This document shows positions 27,971-35,454 of a stretch of DNA of 64,000 nt, one piece after another (within the stretch, counting starts at the first letter, position 1; each line of letters opens with the position of its first letter). The translations under genes were made by a program, and so were the position numbers. This DNA comes from Microvirga tunisiensis (GTDB taxonomy: Bacteria; Pseudomonadota; Alphaproteobacteria; Rhizobiales; Beijerinckiaceae). Under the pieces are notes generated by a model that worked only from the letters and a program-made list of their open reading frames with translations, ran no database searches and was not told where the DNA came from. Location: assembly GCF_009296175.1 (NCBI RefSeq), contig NZ_VOSK01000010.1:1-64000 (forward strand), given 5' to 3'.

Positions 27971-29175
27971 CCTCCTCAGCCTCTCCTTCAGCCGACGTCG
28001 TGATCGTCGGCGGCGCCGTCATGGGCTCCTCCGCGGCCTATCACCTGCTCGCCGATTCCGGCTTCAAGGGGCGCGTCATCGTCATCGAGAAGGATCCGAC
28101 CTACCAACTCTCGGCTTCCGCTCTGTCGGCGGCCTCGATTCGTCAGCAATATTCGAGCGCGGTGAACATCCGCATCTCGCTTTATGGCATCGATTTCCTG
28201 CGCAGCATCGGTGACCGTCTTGGCGTCGATGGCGAGCGGCCGGAGATCGGGCTGAGGGAAGGCGGCTATCTCTATTGTGCGTCGGAGGCCGGTGCGTCGA
28301 TCCTGGCGGAGAACCACGCGCTTCAAGCGGCCGAGGGCGCCGACATTCTTTGTATGGATCCGGCTGCGCTCAAGGATCGCTTCCCCTGGCTCAACGTGGA
28401 CGATCTCGCCGCCGGCACCTGGGGCCACTCGGGCGAGGGCTGGTTCGACGGCTGGGGTCTGCTCCAGGCCTTCCGCAAGAAGGCTCGCTCCCTCGGCGCC
28501 GAATATGTGAAGGGCGAGGTGGCCGAGATCGAGCGGGACGGCAGCACCATCGTCGCCGTGCGCCTCAAGGACGGCACGCGGATTGCCTGCGGCACGCTCA
28601 TCAACTGCGCCGGCTCCGGCGGACGGGCGATCGCCGCCATGGCCGGGCTCGAGATCCCGGTCCAGGCCAAGCGCCGCTACGTCTTCACCTTCTCGTGCAA
28701 GGGACCAGTCGAGAATTGCCCGCTGCTCATCGATACCTCGGGCGCTTATGTACGGCCTGAAGGGGAGGGACACTTCATCTGCGGTGCCTCGCCGGAAGCG
28801 GATCTCGATCCCGACTGGTTCGACGAGGATCCCGCGTCCCAGGAGATTGATCACTCGTTCTTTGAGGAGTTCATCTGGCCGTCGCTCGCCCATCGCGTGC
28901 CGGCTTTCGAGGCGATCAAGCCGGGCCGTGCCTGGTCAGGGCCCTACGACATGAGCCTGCTCGATCACAATGCCATTATCGGCCAGGCCGGCGCGTTCAA
29001 CAATTTCTACCTCTGCAACGGCTTCTCGGGCCACGGCCTGCAACAGGCTCCGGCGGTGGGCCGGGGCTTGGCCGAGTTGATCGTCCATGGCGGCTACCGA
29101 ACGCTCGATCTGTCCGAGCTCGGCTACGAGCGCGTTCTCGCCAACCGGCCGCTGCTCGAACGGAACGTGATCTAG
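27967..29175 (+). CDS. DAO-family FAD-dependent oxidoreductase
   Basis: A 402-residue flavoenzyme of the D-amino-acid-oxidase/sarcosine-oxidase superfamily. N-terminal FAD motif VVIVGGAVMGSSAAYHLL with the following acidic VIVIEKDP; second FAD element at CGTLINCAGSGGRAIAAMAGL; C-terminal PFAD-like block NNFYLCNGFSGHGLQQAP. It is coupled by a 4-nt overlap to the Lrp regulator, and the regulator faces the lysine genes, so an amine or amino acid from that pathway is a reasonable substrate, but this is inference. Its stop overlaps the convergent downstream gene by 4 nt. Confidence 0.88.
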   Translation: MTSSASPSADVVIVGGAVMGSSAAYHLLADSGFKGRVIVIEKDPTYQLSASALSAASIRQQYSSAVNIRISLYGIDFLRSIGDRLGVDGERPEIGLREGGYLYCASEAGASILAENHALQAAEGADILCMDPAALKDRFPWLNVDDLAAGTWGHSGEGWFDGWGLLQAFRKKARSLGAEYVKGEVAEIERDGSTIVAVRLKDGTRIACGTLINCAGSGGRAIAAMAGLEIPVQAKRRYVFTFSCKGPVENCPLLIDTSGAYVRPEGEGHFICGASPEADLDPDWFDEDPASQEIDHSFFEEFIWPSLAHRVPAFEAIKPGRAWSGPYDMSLLDHNAIIGQAGAFNNFYLCNGFSGHGLQQAPAVGRGLAELIVHGGYRTLDLSELGYERVLANRPLLERNVI

Positions 29176-29894
29176 AGGCCTGTCTCCTCGGAGGTGCGGT
29201 AGGCCCAGACCCGACCGCCCCGGTTCATGTGGCGCTGCATCAAGCCGGGCTGGTCCGGATCGGGCCGGGTGTCGACGGCAAGCTCGTTGACGCCCTCCCG
29301 GTCGGCCCGTTCGTCGTCGCGGCGCGAGCCGGTGCCGACCGTCGTGTTCGAGCCCTGGTTCGCCTGGGAGAACTCGTCCGTCCTCAGGTCTGCGGTGCCG
29401 AGATCGTCCGCCCCTTCCGCCATGAGGCCCATGCCGGGCAGGATGCTCGTGGTGGTCGTTCCGCCACCCGAGCCGCCGGTGATCCCGGCTGCCAGTGGAG
29501 CGCCCGCATCGGCTCCAGCCTGGTCGGAACCGCTCTCTTTCAGCCATTCCCGGCTGCCGCTGTCGAGATCGACCGGCTCGAACATCTCCAGCACGCGCGC
29601 GGCCTCCTCGGCATTGTCCCGGTCGACCTGGGCGGCGATCAGGGTGAGATGCCTGTGAAGTCCCTGCTCGAAGATCCGCTTGTCGGATTCCGGCAGGTTC
29701 AGGTCGTGCAGGGCGTCAAGCGCGTCATCCCGCACCGAGAGGCTGCGGAAGCCGGAGATCGACGAGATCTCACGGGCATCGGCGTTGCCGACCGCGACGA
29801 TTCGGTTCTGGGCGATGCCCATCTCGAGCAGGGATTGAAGCGCCTGACGGGCCTGGGCGGGATCCCTGAACAGGGCAGTGATCATCTGGGGCAT
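29172..29894 (-). CDS. YflT/GspM-like general stress protein with disordered tail
   Basis: A 240-residue protein. The first 110 residues resemble the general stress protein 17M (YflT) ferredoxin-like domain: MITALFRDPAQARQALQSLLEMGIAQNRI, then LTLIAAQVDRDNAEEAARVLEMF. From about 120 the sequence is low-complexity, acidic and Gly/Thr/Ser-rich (ITGGSGGGTTTT, ADDLGTADLRTDEFSQAN), predicted disordered, ending RVWAYRTSEETGL. Similar proteins in Methylobacteriaceae are linked to stress genes, but its own role is unknown. It ends convergent to the FAD oxidoreductase with a 4-nt overlap, facing away from ugp. Confidence 0.7.
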   Translation of the reverse strand: MPQMITALFRDPAQARQALQSLLEMGIAQNRIVAVGNADAREISSISGFRSLSVRDDALDALHDLNLPESDKRIFEQGLHRHLTLIAAQVDRDNAEEAARVLEMFEPVDLDSGSREWLKESGSDQAGADAGAPLAAGITGGSGGGTTTTSILPGMGLMAEGADDLGTADLRTDEFSQANQGSNTTVGTGSRRDDERADREGVNELAVDTRPDPDQPGLMQRHMNRGGRVWAYRTSEETGL

Positions 29895-30005
29895 GGGGTT
29901 CTTCCGTTAGGACACTCCCTCAACGAAGAGGTGTTCCGGCCTGTTCCCAGGGGGTGCCATTAAGCCTTTTGGATGAAAGGGCTTCCATTTTGGAGCCGGC
30001 TATGA

Positions 30006-30034
30006 TTGTCATGTTTTCGTCATAGAAACGTCAT
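30006..30034 (+). promoter_or_regulatory. Pho box: three 11-bp-spaced PhoB half-sites
   Basis: TTGTCAT (30006-30012), TCGTCAT (30017-30023) and ACGTCAT (30028-30034) repeat with 4-nt spacers, giving exact 11-bp periodicity. This matches the PhoB consensus of CTGTCAT direct repeats. It lies 68 bp upstream of the ugpB start, so the operon should be induced by phosphate starvation. Confidence 0.85.
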
Positions 30035-30101
30035 CCGGCCTTAACGCAGGGGTGATGAACGACAAGAACGTCCCCAACGGGATGACATGGGAGAGATTAC
30101 T

Positions 30102-31412
30102 ATGATGAAGAAGTCTCTCCTCGGCGCTCTGGCCCTCGGCCTGGCGACGAGCACCTCCGCCTTTGCCCAGACCGAGATCCAGTGGTGGCACGCCATGACC
30201 GGCGCCAACAATGAGGTCGTCAACAGGCTGGCCGAAGAGTTCAACAATTCGCAGAAGGACTATAAGGTCGTCGTCAGCTACAAGGGCCAGTACGCCGATA
30301 CGCTGAACGCCGGCATCGCCGCCTTCCGCGCGGGCAACGCGCCCCACATCCTGCAGGTGTTCGAAGTCGGCACGGCGACCATGATGGGCGCCCGCGGCGC
30401 GATCAAGCCTGTCTACCAGATGATGGCCGATGCGGGCGAGAATTTCGATCCCAAGGCTTACCTGCCCGCGATCACCGGCTACTACTCCACGGCGAAGGGC
30501 GAGATGCTCTCCTTCCCGTTCAACTCCTCCTCCATGGTCATGTGGGTCAACAAGGACGAGCTGAAGAAGGCCGGCGTCTCCGAGATTCCGAAGACCTGGC
30601 CTCAGGTGTTCGATGCCGCCAAGAAGCTCAAGGCTGCCGGCCATGAGACCTGCGGGTTCTCCTCGGCGTGGACCACCTGGGCGATGATCGAGCAGTTCTC
30701 GGCTTGGCACAATGTGCCGATGGCCACCAAGGCCAACGGTCTCGACGGCTTCGACACGGAGATGAAGTTCAACTCTCCGCTGCACGTGAAGCACCTGCAG
30801 AGCCTCATCGACCTGCAGAAGGACAAGACCTACGACTACTCGGGCCGCGATTCGAAGAGCGAAGGCCGCTTCACCTCCGGCGAATGCGCGATCTTCCTGA
30901 ACTCCTCGGGCTTCTACGGCAACGTGAAGGCCAACGCGAAGTTCGACTATACCTCGGTGCCGATGCCGTATTATTCGGATGTCCAGGGCGCTCCGCAGAA
31001 CTCCATCATCGGCGGCGCTTCGCTGTGGGTCATGGGCGGCAAGAAGGCTGAAGAGTACAAGGGCGTGGCCAAGTTCTTCACCTTCCTGTCCGACACGGAC
31101 CGTCAGGCGAAGCTGCACCAGGAATCGGGCTATCTCCCGATCACCAAGGCGGCCTACGAGAAGACCAAGGCCTCGGGCTTCTACGAGAAGAACCCCGTCC
31201 TGCAGACTCCGCTGCTGGAGCTGACCAACAAGGAGCCGACCGAGAATTCCCGCGGTCTGCGCTTCGGCAACATGGTTCAGATCCGTGACGTGGTCTCCGA
31301 GGAGATCGAGGCTGCCCTCGCCGGTCAGAAGCCCGCCAAGGATGCCCTCGATGCAGGCGTGACCCGTTCGAACCAGATCCTGCGCCAGTTCGAGCGCTCC
31401 GTCAGCCGCTAA
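30102..31412 (+). CDS. ugpB: sn-Glycerol-3-phosphate ABC transporter, periplasmic binding protein
   Basis: A 436-residue extracellular solute-binding protein, family 1. Sec signal MMKKSLLGALALGLATSTSAFA; mature start TEIQWWHAMTG is typical of UgpB, as are FNNSQKDYKVVVSYKGQYADT, FPFNSSSMVMWVNKDELKKAG and WTTWAMIEQFSAWHNVP. It captures glycerol-3-phosphate and glycerophosphodiesters in the periplasm. The start at 30102 has GGGAGAG; an ATG at 30087 adds four unlikely residues. First gene of ugpBAEC, behind a Pho box. A hairpin after it may raise its level over the membrane subunits. Confidence 0.95.
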   Translation: MMKKSLLGALALGLATSTSAFAQTEIQWWHAMTGANNEVVNRLAEEFNNSQKDYKVVVSYKGQYADTLNAGIAAFRAGNAPHILQVFEVGTATMMGARGAIKPVYQMMADAGENFDPKAYLPAITGYYSTAKGEMLSFPFNSSSMVMWVNKDELKKAGVSEIPKTWPQVFDAAKKLKAAGHETCGFSSAWTTWAMIEQFSAWHNVPMATKANGLDGFDTEMKFNSPLHVKHLQSLIDLQKDKTYDYSGRDSKSEGRFTSGECAIFLNSSGFYGNVKANAKFDYTSVPMPYYSDVQGAPQNSIIGGASLWVMGGKKAEEYKGVAKFFTFLSDTDRQAKLHQESGYLPITKAAYEKTKASGFYEKNPVLQTPLLELTNKEPTENSRGLRFGNMVQIRDVVSEEIEAALAGQKPAKDALDAGVTRSNQILRQFERSVSR

Positions 31413-31435
31413 GACGATCTGACATCACGACCTTT

Positions 31436-31464
31436 CATCCCGGGCGGCCCCGCTGCCCGGGATG
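31436..31464 (+). terminator. Hairpin between ugpB and ugpA
   Basis: A 10-bp perfect stem (31436-31445 with 31455-31464), 9-nt loop, no long T-tract after it. Likely a partial terminator or mRNA-stabilising stem that lets ugpB be expressed above the permease genes. Confidence 0.6.
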
Positions 31465-31535
31465 ATCTTATAGATCACCTTCGCAGACCGGTTGCCGCCG
31501 TCATCTGCCCCATCATTCGGACAGCCGTAAACGCG

Positions 31536-32417
31536 ATGGAAAAACGAGCTCATTTTTCAGGTTGGACGCTGCCGCTTCTGTTGATCGTTCCGCAGATGGC
31601 GGTCACCGTCATTTTCTTCTACTGGCCGGCCTCTCAGGCCATCTGGCAATCCTTCCTGCGCGAAGACGCGTTCGGCCTCTCCTCGGAATTCGTCGGTTTC
31701 GAAAATTACATCGCGTTGTTCGAGCAGCCCGAATATTACCGGGCCATGGTCACGACGGCGATCTTCTCGTCCCTCGTCGCCTTCTTCTCCCTGGCCTGCT
31801 CGCTGCTGCTGGCGACACAGGCCGACAAGAACCTGCGCGGCGGACAGGCCTTTAAGACGCTGCTGATCTGGCCCTATGCGGTGGCCCCCGCCATCGCGGG
31901 CGTGCTCTGGATCTTCATGTTCCATCCGACACTCGGCACCCTCTCGAAGCCGATCAAGGCGGTCGGCATCGACTGGAACCCGATGCTCAATGCCAACCAC
32001 GCCATGACGCTGCTCGTGCTCTCCGCCACCTGGAAGCAGATCAGCTATAACTTCCTGTTCTTCCTGGCCGGTCTTCAGGCCATCCCGAAGAGCGTGATCG
32101 AGGCTGCGGCGATCGATGGCGCCGGCCCTCTGCGCCGCTTCTGGACGGTGATCTTCCCGCTTCTGTCGCCGACCACGTTCTTCCTTCTCGTGGTCAATAT
32201 CGTCTACGTGTTCTTCGACACCTTCGGCATCATCGATGCGGTGACGGGCGGCGGTCCTGCCGGGCGGACCACGACCCTCGTTTACAAGGTCTATGCGGAT
32301 GGGCGCCTCGGCGGCGATCTCGGCGGCTCGGCCGCGCAGTCGGTGATCCTGATGATCATCGTGATCGCGCTCACCGCCGTCCAGTTCCGTTATGTCGAGC
32401 GCAAGGTGCAGTACTGA
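31536..32417 (+). CDS. ugpA: sn-Glycerol-3-phosphate ABC transporter permease UgpA
   Basis: A 293-residue inner-membrane permease (MalF-type). Six spans begin [21 protein letters not shown]; the EAA loop that docks the ATPase is [21 protein letters not shown], near residues 190-210. PDGFGI-like end segment [18 protein letters not shown] is the family's conserved loop. Its TGA shares bases with the ATG of ugpE (TGATG), so the two permease subunits are translationally coupled. With UgpE it forms the transmembrane pore. Confidence 0.94.
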   Translation: MEKRAHFSGWTLPLLLIVPQMAVTVIFFYWPASQAIWQSFLREDAFGLSSEFVGFENYIALFEQPEYYRAMVTTAIFSSLVAFFSLACSLLLATQADKNLRGGQAFKTLLIWPYAVAPAIAGVLWIFMFHPTLGTLSKPIKAVGIDWNPMLNANHAMTLLVLSATWKQISYNFLFFLAGLQAIPKSVIEAAAIDGAGPLRRFWTVIFPLLSPTTFFLLVVNIVYVFFDTFGIIDAVTGGGPAGRTTTLVYKVYADGRLGGDLGGSAAQSVILMIIVIALTAVQFRYVERKVQY

Positions 32418-33262
32418 TGGTCGAGAATCGTCCGTTCACCCAATTCATGGCCTATCTGACGCTCGCCCTCGGCATCGTCATCGTGGTCTTCCCCGTCTAT
32501 CTCGCGATCATGGCATCGACCTTCGACGCCGCCACGATCATCAACGGCAACATGCCGCTCACGCCGGGCAATCGGGCAGGCGAGAACTATACGCGTGCGC
32601 TGTTCTACGGCGGCGTGTCTGCTCGCGAACCCGTCGGCGGTATGATGCTCAACTCCATGATCATGGCGCTGGGCATCGCGATCGGTAAAATCCTGATCTC
32701 GGTCCTGTCGGCCTATGCGGTGGTGTACTTCAAGTTCCCGTTCCGCAGGACCGCCTTCTGGATCATCTTCATCACGCTGATGCTGCCCGTCGAAGTGCGT
32801 ATATATCCGACCTACAAGATTGTCGCCGATCTCGGTCTTCTGGATACCTATACGGGCTTGATCATGCCGCTGATCGCGTCGGCCACCGGCACGCTGCTCT
32901 TCCGCCAGTTCTTCATGACGATCCCGGACGAGCTGTTGGAGGCGTCGAAGATCGACGGCGCGGGCGCCTTCCGGTTCTTCAAGGATACACTCCTGCCGCT
33001 CTCCATGACGACGATCGCGGCACTCTTCGTGATCCAGTTCATCTACGGCTGGAACCAGTATCTCTGGCCGTTGCTGATCACGACCAAGAGCTCGATGCAG
33101 ACCATTGTCATCGGCATCAAGAAGATGATCACGACGACTGATGCGCTGACGGAATGGCAGATCGCGATGACCACGGCCGTGCTCGCCATGCTGCCGCCGG
33201 TGCTCGTGGTGGTCTTCATGCAGAGGCTCTTCGTGAAGGGTCTCGTCGAAACGGAGAAGTGA
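32417..33262 (+). CDS. ugpE: sn-Glycerol-3-phosphate ABC transporter permease UgpE
   Basis: A 281-residue permease (MalG-type) with six spans. N-terminal span YLTLALGIVIVVFPVYLAIMAS; EAA loop LLEASKIDGAGAFRFFKDTLLP; C-terminal span LPPVLVVVFMQRLFVKGLVE with the typical VKGLVETEK ending. It follows ugpA with a one-base start/stop overlap. A 10-bp hairpin lies in the gap before ugpC. Confidence 0.94.
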   Translation: MVENRPFTQFMAYLTLALGIVIVVFPVYLAIMASTFDAATIINGNMPLTPGNRAGENYTRALFYGGVSAREPVGGMMLNSMIMALGIAIGKILISVLSAYAVVYFKFPFRRTAFWIIFITLMLPVEVRIYPTYKIVADLGLLDTYTGLIMPLIASATGTLLFRQFFMTIPDELLEASKIDGAGAFRFFKDTLLPLSMTTIAALFVIQFIYGWNQYLWPLLITTKSSMQTIVIGIKKMITTTDALTEWQIAMTTAVLAMLPPVLVVVFMQRLFVKGLVETEK

Positions 33263-33278
33263 CGCGAGGGATCGCGCA

Positions 33279-33307
33279 GAGCCCTCCCTGCAAGGGCGGG
33301 AGGGCTC
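33279..33307 (+). terminator. Hairpin between ugpE and ugpC
   Basis: A 10-bp stem, GAGCCCTCCC (33279-33288) with GGGAGGGCTC (33298-33307). No U-run follows, so probably an mRNA-processing or stabilising stem, not a full stop. Confidence 0.5.
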
Positions 33308-33377
33308 GCTCTCACATCATTGAAATTTTCGCCCGGTACCCATGGCGGCGCGGGCAGTGGTCAAAAGGAACAGAACG

Positions 33378-34454
33378 ATGGCAGGGGTCACCCTCGATAC
33401 GGTCAGGAAGATCTATGCGGGCAACGTGGAAGCCGTGAAGGGCGTCTCTCTCGGCATCGAGGACGGCTCCTTCTGCGTGTTGGTCGGCCCGTCCGGCTGC
33501 GGCAAGTCCACGCTTCTTCGCATGATCGCAGGCCTTGAGACGATTTCCGGCGGCGAGGTGAAGATCGGCGACCGGGTCGTGAACCAGATCGAGCCGGCCG
33601 ACCGCGACATCGCGATGGTGTTCCAGAACTACGCGCTCTATCCGCATATGAGCGTCTACGACAACATGGCCTACGGCCTGAAGAATCGCGGCACGCCGAA
33701 GGACGAGATCGAGAAGCGCGTGAAGGAGGCGGCTCGCATCCTCGCCATCGAGCCCTTCCTCACCCGCAAGCCGCGTGCGCTTTCCGGCGGTCAGCGCCAG
33801 CGCGTCGCCATGGGCCGCGCCATCGTCCGCAAGCCGCAGGTGTTCCTCTTCGACGAACCACTCTCCAACCTCGACGCCAAGCTGCGCGTGCAGATGCGCG
33901 TCGAGATCAAGCGCCTGCAAAGGGCTCTCGGCGTGACATCGATCTACGTGACCCACGATCAGGTCGAGGCGATGACGCTCTCCGACAAGCTGGTGGTGAT
34001 GTCCGGCGGCCAGATCGAGCAGGTCGGTAGCCCGTCCGATGTCTACCGCCGTCCCGAGACCCGGTTCGTCGCCACCTTCATCGGCTCGCCGCCCATGAAC
34101 ATCCTGCCCGGAACGGTGGAAGGCCCCGGCCGCGTGTCGGTCGGTGGACAATCCATTGCCGTCACGGACATGCGTGAAGGCCTTACCCCCGGCTCCGCCA
34201 TCGAGGTGGGCTTACGTCCCGAGGACGTGCAGGCGGGCGGCGCCGGTTCCAGCTCGCTCTCCATGGATGTGGATTTCGTCGAGGAGCTCGGCGCCACCCA
34301 GCTCTTCCACGGCAAGGTTGCGGGCGCCGAATTCGTCGTGCAGGCCTCCACCGGCCAGCTCCCGGCCGACACCCGCAAGCTGACCCTCGCCGTCGAACCG
34401 GCCAACGTCCACCTCTTCGACCCCCAGACCACGAAGCGCCTCGGTCGGGTGTGA
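33378..34454 (+). CDS. ugpC: sn-Glycerol-3-phosphate ABC transporter ATP-binding protein UgpC
   Basis: A 358-residue CUT1-type ATPase. Walker [13 protein letters not shown]-loop [19 protein letters not shown], signature [16 protein letters not shown], Walker [18 protein letters not shown]-loop VTHDQVEAM, then a C-terminal TOBE/OB domain from about 235 ([14 protein letters not shown]). It powers UgpAE. The start at 33378 has an AAGGA site; 33342 would add 12 residues. It ends the operon, with a terminator 32 bp downstream. No ugpQ phosphodiesterase gene is present here. Confidence 0.95.
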   Translation: MAGVTLDTVRKIYAGNVEAVKGVSLGIEDGSFCVLVGPSGCGKSTLLRMIAGLETISGGEVKIGDRVVNQIEPADRDIAMVFQNYALYPHMSVYDNMAYGLKNRGTPKDEIEKRVKEAARILAIEPFLTRKPRALSGGQRQRVAMGRAIVRKPQVFLFDEPLSNLDAKLRVQMRVEIKRLQRALGVTSIYVTHDQVEAMTLSDKLVVMSGGQIEQVGSPSDVYRRPETRFVATFIGSPPMNILPGTVEGPGRVSVGGQSIAVTDMREGLTPGSAIEVGLRPEDVQAGGAGSSSLSMDVDFVEELGATQLFHGKVAGAEFVVQASTGQLPADTRKLTLAVEPANVHLFDPQTTKRLGRV

Positions 34455-34486
34455 TTCTGTCAGCCGACATATGGGCATGAGTCCTG

Positions 34487-34513
34487 AGGCCTCGGCATAG
34501 CCGGGGCCTTTTT
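34487..34513 (+). terminator. Intrinsic terminator of the ugp operon
   Basis: Stem AGGCCTCGGC (34487-34496) with GCCGGGGCCT (34500-34509), one T-G wobble, ATA loop, followed by TTTTT. Confidence 0.88.
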
Positions 34514-34564
34514 GTTGCAGGTGGGGAGCGGGGCGCCGTGTCATCCCCGGCGGTCGCAGGTGGG

Positions 34565-34608
34565 GACGGGATCCATGCCAGCTCTCGGCGCTGCCGATGG
34601 ATGCCGTC
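34565..34608. repeat. Imperfect inverted repeat in the ugp-HAL gap
   Basis: GACGGGATCCAT (34565-34576) pairs with ATGGATGCCGTC (34597-34608) with one mismatch. A short direct repeat GCAGGTGGGGA occurs nearby twice. Likely a degenerate member of another palindromic family. Confidence 0.5.
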
Positions 34609-34708
34609 TCCTCCGTTGCACTCTGTCGGGAATGACACCCTCCCCTCCTGGCCGTCCCCGGGCTCGATCTGGGCTCGGTCCGGGCCATCCCGCTTTCAGA
34701 CCCATGGC

Positions 34709-34812
34709 CCTCATCCTGAGGAGCCGCCGTGAGGCTGCGTCTCGAAGGAGTGTCCAGAGACCACTGAACGCCTCCTTCGAGACGCCGCTTGCAGCGGCTC
34801 CTCAGGATGAGG
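34709..34812. repeat. Intergenic palindromic repeat, family A (copy 2)
   Basis: Ends CCTCATCCTGAG and CTCAGGATGAGG and inner arms GTCTCGAAGGAG / CTCCTTCGAGAC match the copy at 1039-1138, in the same orientation. Confidence 0.9.
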
Positions 34813-34854
34813 CCGCGCGAGACGATCGGGATCACGGCCCGTGACACCCTCTGC

Positions 34855-34944
34855 CGTCAGGGCCGGGCTTGTCCCGGCCATCCCGATAAGGTGAGGCTCG
34901 GCGCTTCCTGGACTGGGATCACCGGGACGAGCCCGGTGATGACG
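34855..34944 (+). repeat. Intergenic palindromic repeat, family B (copy 3)
   Basis: GGCCGGGCTTGTCCCGGCC stem followed by ATCACCGGGACGAGCCCGG stem; same order as 22498-22588 and inverted relative to 15780-15868. Confidence 0.9.
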
Positions 34945-35454
34945 AGGAGGTAATGACACGGTGAGATGGTATGTTCTCACTTTGTTCTTGACACTGTGTA
35001 TCATCTGGGCTCGACCCGTGTGCATCCCGGCCCGACGACGGGCGCGCTCGCGAGGCGTCGCAGATGTGGGGCGGGGAGCGGTCCTGCAGCAGGCCTCGCA
35101 CGCCGGTTGGCGGGAGGCCCTTGGCAGCCCTGTGCTGGTCCAAGTCGAAACGCCTAACAGTCCCGCGTGCGAGGCATCCTGGCTCTTCCCATTCCACCAT
35201 ACCCATCGAGCCGGGCTGCCCAGCCACCCTCGATCATCCCCACGGCTCAGGGCTCCCAAGCCCTGGGCCTACGGGTGCTGGCTGTTTGAAGCCTGACCGC
35301 GAACGGCTGTTGCGCCCCGATGAGACGCCTTTTATCCCTTGTCCACTCAAGCATTTTCGGCGAAGCGGATCCGGTTCGCCGTCAAAGGTACGGCGCGGCA
35401 GAGAGAAGAGATGATTCCATGCAAGTGGAAACAGCTCTGACATGAGGAACAGCA
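34945..35454. other. Gene-free stretch before the ammonia-lyase gene
   Basis: About 500 bp with no convincing gene. Short frames on both strands have unnatural compositions and no ribosome-binding site. Visible items are a small hairpin (GTGAGA...TCTCAC, about 34961-34980), a GTCAAGAACAAAG segment, a GC-rich unstructured middle, and a partial family-D repeat at about 35350-35390 (GCATTTTCGGCGAAGCGGAT). The promoter of the ammonia-lyase gene should lie near its end. Confidence 0.5.

Noticed and set aside
34961-35296. 111-residue plus-strand frame in the ugp-lyase gap
   Set aside because: A weak hydrophobic start, then Pro/Arg/Trp-rich text without ribosome-binding site or known domain; likely non-coding.
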